From: JACPVF01 sp964502095
GTDB lineage: Bacteria > Chloroflexota > Anaerolineae > Anaerolineales > Villigracilaceae
Direction of reading: 5' to 3'
DNA: 64,000 nucleotides
NCBI GenBank assembly: GCA_964502095.1
Contig: CAZCUF010000007.1
Span: 111,731-175,730 of the forward strand
This document shows positions 57,726 through 64,000 of this stretch, piece by piece. Each line of letters begins with the position of its first letter. Within the stretch, counting starts at the first letter, position 1. The notes below the pieces were generated by a model that was not told the origin of the DNA, made no database searches, and was given only the letters and a program-made list of their open reading frames with translations. Both the position numbers and the translations under genes were made by a program.

Positions 57726-58580
57726 ATGAAATTCGTGAAAACTCTTCGCCGCACGCTTCGGCCGGCAGGTAAATCCCTGCAGGCCATTGTGCGCTGGAAA
57801 CGATTTTCTTTCGATGACGCACCGCCAATTTTTGGAAATTCCAAACCGAAAAGCGGATCGCATCTTTTACTGCAAATTCTCAGCGGCTTCACCAGAATCA
57901 TGCCGTTCAAGTATGTGGAGGGGGAGCCTGTCCGCACGATCACAAGGGAGGGAAGGAAAAAGACGAAAGAAGAAATATTGGGAGAGCTGGAAAAGTTACC
58001 GCGCGGCGTGATCGGCTGGGGATACCTTGAAGCTTCACTAGAAAATGTCCAACTTTTGTGCCAGCCGGATCGCGTTAACTATTTTATTTACCGCGACCCG
58101 CGCGATATGCTCGTTTCGCAGGTATTCTTCGCGACCGATATGCACGAAGAGCATGGAATGCACGATTATTACAAATCCCTGCCCGATTTCGGTACGCGGC
58201 TCAAGGTTGCCATTACCGGCATCGACCGCGATGGGCTGTATATGGTCAGTGTGAAACAACGTTACGAGGGCGTGTTCGAGTGGCTGACGCAGAAGCATGT
58301 GCTGTGTGTACGATTTGAAGATTTGATCAATGAGCGCGACTCAACGTTGAATAAGATGCTGGATGAAGTGGAAAAGACCGGCTATAAAATTTCCGCGCCG
58401 CGCGAAAAAACGATTTCTATTTTAGCGAAAGCGATTCAGCCGGGCAGGAGTCACACCTTTCGTTCGGGAAAGACCGGCGGCTGGCGTGAACATTTCACCG
58501 AGGAACATAAGAAATTGTTCAAGGATGTTGCGGGGAATCTGCTGGTCGAACTGGGCTACGAGAAAAATAATGACTGGTGA
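57726..58580 (+). CDS. sulfotransferase family protein
   Basis: A 284-residue PAPS-dependent sulfotransferase: NSKPKSGSHLLLQIL near residues 38-52 as the phosphosulfate loop and YRDPRDMLVS near 122-131 as the 3'-phosphate site. The conserved Lys/Ser of the first loop are intact. ATG 57726 follows a short 39-base gap after the NeuB gene. Together with 46333 and the PAPS enzyme at 51401 it forms the sulfation set. Confidence 0.82.
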   Translation: MKFVKTLRRTLRPAGKSLQAIVRWKRFSFDDAPPIFGNSKPKSGSHLLLQILSGFTRIMPFKYVEGEPVRTITREGRKKTKEEILGELEKLPRGVIGWGYLEASLENVQLLCQPDRVNYFIYRDPRDMLVSQVFFATDMHEEHGMHDYYKSLPDFGTRLKVAITGIDRDGLYMVSVKQRYEGVFEWLTQKHVLCVRFEDLINERDSTLNKMLDEVEKTGYKISAPREKTISILAKAIQPGRSHTFRSGKTGGWREHFTEEHKKLFKDVAGNLLVELGYEKNNDW

Positions 58581-58621
58581 GTTGCAGTGACGATTCGCCG
58601 AATCTGTTTGGGAGTGTGACC

Positions 58622-59554
58622 ATGCCTGTCCACGGAACGCACAACGCGGTGCATGACGACCGCAACGAAAAGATTCTGATCTGCGTCAATGACGAACTTC
58701 TGCCGCGCAATGAAGCGAAAATTTCAGTGTTCGACAGCGGCTATCTTGTGGGCGACGGCGTATGGGAAGCGGTTCGCCTGCATGACGATGTGCTGGTATT
58801 CCTCGACGAGCACCTCGATCGGTTATGGCAGGGCGCGGCCACGATCGGCATGCAGTTGAACATGACGCGCGCCGAGCTGACCGATAAACTCCGGCAAACC
58901 CTGCGCGCCAACGACATGCACGACGGTGTGCATGTGCGCTTTATGTTGACGCGCGGCATCAAACAGACCCCTTCGCAAGACCCGCGCCTGCTGTTGAGCG
59001 GGCCCAATCTGGTCATCATTCCAGAATATAAAATGGCAAGCTCCGAGTCTCGTCAGCGCGGCGTGACGTTATTCACCAGCACCATCCGCCGCGGCTCGCC
59101 CGATTATCTCGACCCGCGCTTGAACTGTCACAGCAAATTACACGAGGTGATGGCGTTGGTGCAGGCGATCGAGGCCGGCGCGGATGAAGCCCTGATGCTC
59201 GATATTCACGGCTTTGTAGCCACGTGCAACGCCACCAACTTTTTCATGGTCAGGCACGGCGAAGTGTGGACTTCGACCGGCCAATATTGCCTGAACGGAA
59301 TCACGCGCGGCAAGATTATCAAAGCGGCAGGCGAGAATAATATTCCATGTTATCAAAAGAATTTCTCGCTGTTCGATGTGTATGGCGCGGATGAGGCTTT
59401 CGTCACCGGAACGTTCGGCGGGTTGACGCCGGTTGTCAAAGTGGACGGACGCGTGATCGGCGATGGAGAGTCCGGGCCGCTGACCGGGAAACTGTCGGCG
59501 TTGTATCAGCTTGAAGTTCAGCGGGCAGTTCGGGCGGCGAAAGAGGCGGGGTAA
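58622..59554 (+). CDS. class IV aminotransferase (branched-chain/D-amino acid type)
   Basis: A 310-residue fold-type IV PLP enzyme: NDELLPRNEAKISVFDSGYL, VGDGVWEAVRLHDD, K172 in CHSKLHEVM as the Schiff-base lysine, and EALMLDIHGFVATCNATNFF. ATG 58622 has GGGAG 10 bases before it; an earlier frame at 58577 overlaps the previous gene and is less likely. It is followed three bases later by the small sulfotransferase-like protein. In this pair the amino donor and substrate are unknown. Confidence 0.85.
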   Translation: MPVHGTHNAVHDDRNEKILICVNDELLPRNEAKISVFDSGYLVGDGVWEAVRLHDDVLVFLDEHLDRLWQGAATIGMQLNMTRAELTDKLRQTLRANDMHDGVHVRFMLTRGIKQTPSQDPRLLLSGPNLVIIPEYKMASSESRQRGVTLFTSTIRRGSPDYLDPRLNCHSKLHEVMALVQAIEAGADEALMLDIHGFVATCNATNFFMVRHGEVWTSTGQYCLNGITRGKIIKAAGENNIPCYQKNFSLFDVYGADEAFVTGTFGGLTPVVKVDGRVIGDGESGPLTGKLSALYQLEVQRAVRAAKEAG

Positions 59555-59557
59555 TCC

Positions 59558-60289
59558 ATGAAAGACATCACTCGCATTTGTCTGTGGAGCGGGCCGCGCA
59601 ATATTTCAACCGCCCTGATGTATTCGTTCGCCCAGCGTAGTGATACGATCGTTTTCGATGAACCGTTATACGCGCATTATCTCGTGCGCACGCCCGCGCG
59701 CCAGTATCATCCCGGTGCGGATGAAGTGATCGCAACCATGGAGAACGACGGCCAAAAAGTGGTGGATGACTTGATTCTGGGCGATCATCCCACGCCGGTG
59801 GTTTTCTTCAAGCACATGACGCATCATCTCCTGGACCTTGACCTGAGTTTCCTCGATAAGACAGTGAACATCCTGCTGACGCGCGATCCGCTGGAGATGT
59901 TGCCGAGTTATGGCGCGGTGGTCGAGACGCCCACGCTGAACGATGTCGGATATGCCCGACATTTGGAGTTATTGCATGATCTGCAATCGCGCGGGCAGAA
60001 TCCGCCGGTGATCGACTCGAAACAAATCCTATTGAACCCGCGCAAAGTGCTCACGGAGTTATGTGCGCGGATTGGCATCCCTTTTGAAGAGTCCATGTTA
60101 AGCTGGAAGGCGGGCGCACGCCCCGAAGATGGAGTGTGGGCAAAATATTGGTATCATTCCGTACATCAATCCACGGGCTTTGGGAAATATATTCAAAAGT
60201 CCGAGCCGTTTCCTGAAAAACTCGAGCCTTTGCTGGCGGAATGCCAGCCATATTACGAGCAACTCAGCGCATTGGCAATTCAAGCGTAA
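59558..60289 (+). CDS. sulfotransferase-like protein, BCAT-associated type
   Basis: A 243-residue protein with WSGPRNISTALMYSFAQRSD near residues 10-29 (the phosphate-binding loop in P-loop sulfotransferase style), VFDEPLYAHYL, VVFFKHMTHHLLD and LLTRDPLEMLPS as the likely 3'-phosphate site. This group commonly sits next to class IV aminotransferases, as here (3 bases apart). Its reaction is not established; a sulfotransfer or kinase-like role are both open. Confidence 0.75.
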   Translation: MKDITRICLWSGPRNISTALMYSFAQRSDTIVFDEPLYAHYLVRTPARQYHPGADEVIATMENDGQKVVDDLILGDHPTPVVFFKHMTHHLLDLDLSFLDKTVNILLTRDPLEMLPSYGAVVETPTLNDVGYARHLELLHDLQSRGQNPPVIDSKQILLNPRKVLTELCARIGIPFEESMLSWKAGARPEDGVWAKYWYHSVHQSTGFGKYIQKSEPFPEKLEPLLAECQPYYEQLSALAIQA

Positions 60290-60297
60290 CTCATTCG

Positions 60298-61887
60298 ATG
60301 ATGCAGGAATTCCTCAAACAACGCGTTCAACGCGGCCTCGTCCGCCGGTTCAATAATTTGAAGATCGCCTCGATGGCGCGGGAAGTTGCGCGCCGCGAGC
60401 CCAAATCGGAGGGCGCGCCGGTTATTTTCTTCAAAGCATCCACCGGCATTGACGATCTCTCATGGAACAGCGGGTTTCATTTGCTGGCATCCTGGGCGCT
60501 GAGATTGAAAGGGATTCCGGTTATGTATTTTGCCTGCCACGCGGGGATGAGCAAATGTGTGCTGGGCACAAATCGCGATAATGTTTACCAGCCGATGCCG
60601 TGCAAAACCTGTATCGCTCAATCGAAAACTTTATATACGGGCGCGCATCCCTATTGGTTCGACTTTCAACGCGATGAACGGCTGGCCTCTGCCATTGAGA
60701 ATCTTCCTTTGCAAGAACTCATGACTTTTGAATGGCAGGATTTTCCGCTGGGCGCGTTGTGCCTGCCGGGTTTGCGCTGGGTTTTGCGAATCCATCATTT
60801 GAGCGACGATGAGGATACGCGTTACCTGTTGCGGGAATATATTTTGTCCGCGTGGAATGTGGCGCAGAAGTTTGCGAAACTTCTGGATGAAACCCAACCG
60901 CGCGCAGTGATCGTGTTCAACGGACAATTCTTTCCCGAAGCGACGGCGCGTTACGTTGCCATGAAGCGCGGCATCCGCGTCATTACCCATGAAGTTGGGC
61001 TTCAACCCGCCTCCGCATTCTTCACCGACGGCGAAGCGACCGCCTATCCGATTCACATCCCCGATGATTTCGAGTTGAGCGACGCGCAAAATAAAAAACT
61101 GGATGCGTACCTCGCCAGACGTTTTCAGGGAGACTTTACAATGGCGGGCATCAAGTTTTGGGCGGACATGCAAGGGCTGGACGAGTCTTTTCTGCAAAAA
61201 GCCGCACAGTTCAAGCAGATCGTGCCGATCTTTACCAATGTTATTTTCGATACCAGCCAGCCGCATGCCAATACGGTCTTTGAAGATATGTTCGACTGGC
61301 TGGACGCGACTCTCGATGTGATGCGCAGGCATCCTGAAACACTGTTCGTCATCCGTGCCCACCCCGATGAAACGCGCGTGAGAAAGTCCAGCCGCGAAAC
61401 GGTCGAGGGCTGGGTGGATAGTCACGAAGTCCGCAAGGAGCCGAATGTGATCTTCGTCGGCCCGAAGGAAACTTTGAGTTCCTATGAGTTGATTCAGAAG
61501 TCGAAGTTCGTGATGGTCTATAACTCGACGATCGGGTTGGAAGCTTCGATCATGGGCGCGGCGGTGTTGTGCGCGGGCAGGGCGCGCTTTACGCAATATC
61601 CGACTGTTTTCTTTCCACAGACCCCCGAAGAAGTAAAAAGGAAAATGGAAGAATTTCTTGACGCCGAAAAAATCGAAGCTCCCGCTGAGTTTCAACGGAA
61701 TGCGCGCAGGTTTCTATATTATCAATTGTTCAAAACGTCTTTGCCGTTCGGGGATTTTCTCGAACCGTCCGTGCGGACTACACAAGCCAGGTTGAAATCG
61801 TTCGAGTTGGACGAATTATTGGAATCCGAAGCCATCAAGACGATTCTGAACGGCGTGTTGGAAGGCGGAGATTTTTTACTGCCTTGA
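60298..61887 (+). CDS. capsule polysaccharide synthesis-like protein, KpsC/KpsS type
   Basis: A 529-residue soluble protein with KASTGIDDLSWNSGFHLLAS near residues 44-63, FVIRAHPDETRVRK, FVGPKETLSSYELIQKSKF and VYNSTIGLEASIMGAAVL, the last two matching the nucleotide and acceptor motifs of the related proteins at 24150 and 43355. I chose ATG 60298; an earlier frame starts inside the sulfotransferase-like gene. Its stop abuts the stop of the convergent CLC gene with no gap, so a terminator, if any, would lie inside coding sequence. Confidence 0.65.
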   Translation: MMQEFLKQRVQRGLVRRFNNLKIASMAREVARREPKSEGAPVIFFKASTGIDDLSWNSGFHLLASWALRLKGIPVMYFACHAGMSKCVLGTNRDNVYQPMPCKTCIAQSKTLYTGAHPYWFDFQRDERLASAIENLPLQELMTFEWQDFPLGALCLPGLRWVLRIHHLSDDEDTRYLLREYILSAWNVAQKFAKLLDETQPRAVIVFNGQFFPEATARYVAMKRGIRVITHEVGLQPASAFFTDGEATAYPIHIPDDFELSDAQNKKLDAYLARRFQGDFTMAGIKFWADMQGLDESFLQKAAQFKQIVPIFTNVIFDTSQPHANTVFEDMFDWLDATLDVMRRHPETLFVIRAHPDETRVRKSSRETVEGWVDSHEVRKEPNVIFVGPKETLSSYELIQKSKFVMVYNSTIGLEASIMGAAVLCAGRARFTQYPTVFFPQTPEEVKRKMEEFLDAEKIEAPAEFQRNARRFLYYQLFKTSLPFGDFLEPSVRTTQARLKSFELDELLESEAIKTILNGVLEGGDFLLP

Positions 61888-63882
61888 TCATTCGCGGTCG
61901 CTGGAACGGCATAATTGGAGTACGCCGTCCAATGCCTCGCCTTCGGCCACAACCACCAGCATATCGCCGGCGCGTAATTCGGTGTCGCCGCGCGGAATGA
62001 AAACCCTGGTTCCGCGCCTCACGGTGGCGATCACGCACTCACGCGGAAACGGAATCTCACTCATCTTCTTTTCGGCGCACGGCGCGTTTTTCTCCACGAT
62101 TACATCGGTAACATCCACATGAGCCGGAGCCAGCGCGGCCAGATGAACGGTCTGTTCGCGATGACGTTGTGCCGTGCGGCGCGTCAGGGCAATGGCGTAA
62201 GCATGGATGATGTCCGCGCGGCGCAATATACCCAATAATTTATACGGGTTGTCGCGCGCCACCACCGGAAGGCGGCCAATATCGCGCTGGCTCATTTTTT
62301 TCAACGCCACGTTCAAAGTTTCGTCGGGGTAGGCAACTTCCAGGGCGCGGGTGCAGGCCTCGGCCACGCGTGATTCGGGCGCGGCGTGTTCGATATCCTG
62401 CACGGTGAGAATCCCCACCAGGTCGCCTTGCGCGTTCACTACCGGCAGGCCGTGATGATGCTGGCTGAGCAGGGACTCGCTCGCTTCCGCGATACTCATG
62501 GTTTCAAGCAGTACGGATGTATCCGAATGCATCGCCTCGCCGACCGTGATGACCTGCATCGTTTCCACGTCGCGTCCGCGGTCGAGACGAATGCCTGAAC
62601 GCGCCAACCCAAGCGCGTAGATCGAATCTTTTTGGATGCGTTGCGAGATCAGCACGGTAACCGCGACCGCGAACATCACGGGCAGGACAATGTGATAATC
62701 GTTGGTCATTTCGAAGAGCAGGATGACGGCTGTCAACGGCGCGTGCACCGCGCCTGCCAGTACTGCCGCCATGCCAGCCAGCGCGAAGGCAGGCGGGTCG
62801 ATTCCCAGACCGGGAAACGAAGCCGCGGCGACGATGCCGAAAGCCTCCCCGAGGCTGGCTCCAATGAACAGGGCCGGCGCGAACACGCCGCCCGAAAACC
62901 CTCCGCTCACGCTGAGCGGCGTGAGAAACACCTTCGCGGCCAGAAGCGCGATCAACAACCATAGGGAGAAATCGTTTTTGTTGAGAATTTCGCCCACGGT
63001 TCCGTAGCCCACGCCCAGAGCCTGCGGCAGAAAGAGACCGACGATGCCCAACACCAATCCGGCTGTTACAGGTTTGGTCCAGCGCGGGATTTGCCACTTG
63101 CGATAGAAATCCTGAATGATATACACCAGTCTCACGTAGATCGCAGAGATCGGCCCGGCCAGAAGTCCCAGCAGTAAATAGAGCGGTAATTCCCAGATCG
63201 AGCGAAATGTGTATTGAGGGATCTGGAAGGCTGGCGAGCCGCCTGAAACCGCCTGTGTGAACAGCGAAGACGTGACGCAGGCTACAAGGATCAGTCCCAA
63301 CGCGCCGGTGCCGAGTTCTCCCAGCACGATCTCGAGCGCGAAGAACACGCCTGCAATGGGAGCGTCGAAGGCGGCCGCAATGGCAGAACCGGCCCCCGCC
63401 GCCACCAACGTGCGGATGCGTTCATCCGGCATGCGCAGAATTTGCGCCAGCATCGAACCGATGTTCGCGCCGATCTGCACCGCGGGATCCTCCGGCCCGA
63501 CCGACGCGCCACTGCCGATGGACATGACAGCCGCCAGCGTTTTAGCAGGCATTTGTTGATAGCGCAATCGTCCGCCGGCCAGCGCCACCGATTCCATCAC
63601 TGCCGCGGTGCCGTATATTTTCTCTTCGCTCATAAAAAAATGATTGAACAAACCCACCAGCGCGCCGCCGACCAGCGGAATCAATACGAACGTCCAGTGT
63701 CCCCAACGCGACAGCGCGCCGGCTACATCGCCAAAGGTAAAATTGCTCAATGCCGCGATGGCCCACTTGAACAGCCACACACCCACGCCGCCGGCCAGTC
63801 CCACAAAAATGGCGGAGCCGCCCATGCGCAGTGTGCGTGAATTGACCGCGAGTTCCAGCCACAACTTTATTCTTCGAATCAT
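61888..63882 (-). CDS. CLC chloride channel/transporter with CBS pair and TrkA-C domain
   Basis: A 664-residue membrane protein: CLC core with GSGASVGPEDP (residues 123-133, E131 as the gating glutamate), GGFSGGVFAPALFIGASLG and LAGAVHAPLTAVILLFEMT. The proton-pathway glutamate of ClcA appears to be Ile185 in FALEIVLGEL, suggesting a passive channel or variant gating. Residues about 450-565 are a CBS pair (HHHGLPVVNAQGDLVGILTV, DIGRLPVVA), and residues about 580-660 look like a TrkA-C/RCK-C domain. It stands apart from the glycan operon and is transcribed toward it. Confidence 0.9.
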   Translation of the reverse strand: MIRRIKLWLELAVNSRTLRMGGSAIFVGLAGGVGVWLFKWAIAALSNFTFGDVAGALSRWGHWTFVLIPLVGGALVGLFNHFFMSEEKIYGTAAVMESVALAGGRLRYQQMPAKTLAAVMSIGSGASVGPEDPAVQIGANIGSMLAQILRMPDERIRTLVAAGAGSAIAAAFDAPIAGVFFALEIVLGELGTGALGLILVACVTSSLFTQAVSGGSPAFQIPQYTFRSIWELPLYLLLGLLAGPISAIYVRLVYIIQDFYRKWQIPRWTKPVTAGLVLGIVGLFLPQALGVGYGTVGEILNKNDFSLWLLIALLAAKVFLTPLSVSGGFSGGVFAPALFIGASLGEAFGIVAAASFPGLGIDPPAFALAGMAAVLAGAVHAPLTAVILLFEMTNDYHIVLPVMFAVAVTVLISQRIQKDSIYALGLARSGIRLDRGRDVETMQVITVGEAMHSDTSVLLETMSIAEASESLLSQHHHGLPVVNAQGDLVGILTVQDIEHAAPESRVAEACTRALEVAYPDETLNVALKKMSQRDIGRLPVVARDNPYKLLGILRRADIIHAYAIALTRRTAQRHREQTVHLAALAPAHVDVTDVIVEKNAPCAEKKMSEIPFPRECVIATVRRGTRVFIPRGDTELRAGDMLVVVAEGEALDGVLQLCRSSDRE

Positions 63883-64000
63883 CTCATTTCGCCGGCGATT
63901 TGTGCCCTAATCGGTTTTCTCCAAACGGGATTCCGATTATACGCCGGGAGTGGCTAAAATGGTGAGTGAACGAAGTCAGTAATATGGAAGGAATATTTTG

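Noticed and set aside
63984..64000. ATG at the right edge that could start a new gene
   Set aside because: Only five codons are visible before the window ends, with no motif to support a product.

Overview
The window is one long bacterial surface-glycan locus, almost entirely on the + strand (59 of 61 genes), with short gaps and many 4-nt ATGA/GTGA stop-start overlaps. Two lipoproteins carry a Thr/Pro-rich linker right after the lipobox, and the gaps are full of palindromic repeats. Together with a G+C content that looks a little above 50% by eye, this suggests a Chloroflexota genome (Anaerolineae-like). That assignment is inference: no rRNA or marker gene is present.

Layout. 1-16.1 kb: end of a sugar epimerase, a Wzx-like flippase, glycosyltransferases, GDP-mannose 4,6-dehydratase (gmd), an asparagine-synthase-like amidotransferase, and a 3-acetamido-3,6-dideoxyhexose module (ketoisomerase, aminotransferase, acetyltransferase). 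16.3-25.8 kb: a large membrane protein, an EPS-type MarR-like regulator, an epimerase, GDP-L-fucose synthase, an ABC polysaccharide exporter (Wzm/Wzt) and a KpsC/KpsS-like protein. 25.8-39.2 kb: a PseB-type dehydratase, an RmlD-like reductase, a SAF-domain sialate synthase, an SpsF-like cytidylyltransferase, glycosyltransferases and methyltransferases. This stretch is heavily invaded by repeats and carries a small GIY-YIG nuclease element. 39.2-46.3 kb: a second GIY-YIG element, lipoproteins, an AraC-DinB fusion, an RibD/DHFR-like protein, a dodecin and a DMT-like membrane protein. 46.3-61.9 kb: a sulfation and second nonulosonate module (three sulfotransferase-family proteins, a fused ATP sulfurylase/APS kinase, a NeuA-HAD fusion, a short NeuB). 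61.9-63.9 kb: a convergent CLC chloride channel.

How the genes work together (inference). Gmd and Fcl would make GDP-L-fucose. The nonulosonate genes would make one or two CMP-activated nine-carbon sugars. Glycosyltransferases assemble the glycan, sulfotransferases use PAPS made by the Sat-CysC fusion, and the flippase and the Wzm/Wzt transporter provide two export routes. A near-identical promoter plus palindrome (AATTCA N5 TGAATT) lies before gmd and before the regulator-fcl-wzm-wzt operon, and a related palindrome lies before sat-cysC, suggesting one regulon.

The strongest candidate for an undescribed system is the repeat family. Asymmetric palindromes (GGTGGTTGAGTA...TATCGAAACCACC) occur in opposed pairs on both sides of two 109-codon GIY-YIG genes whose stop codon lies inside the palindrome. 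ORF-less and single copies also occur, including in-frame copies inside glycan genes. This resembles REP/RAYT systems, but with a GIY-YIG nuclease in place of the transposase.
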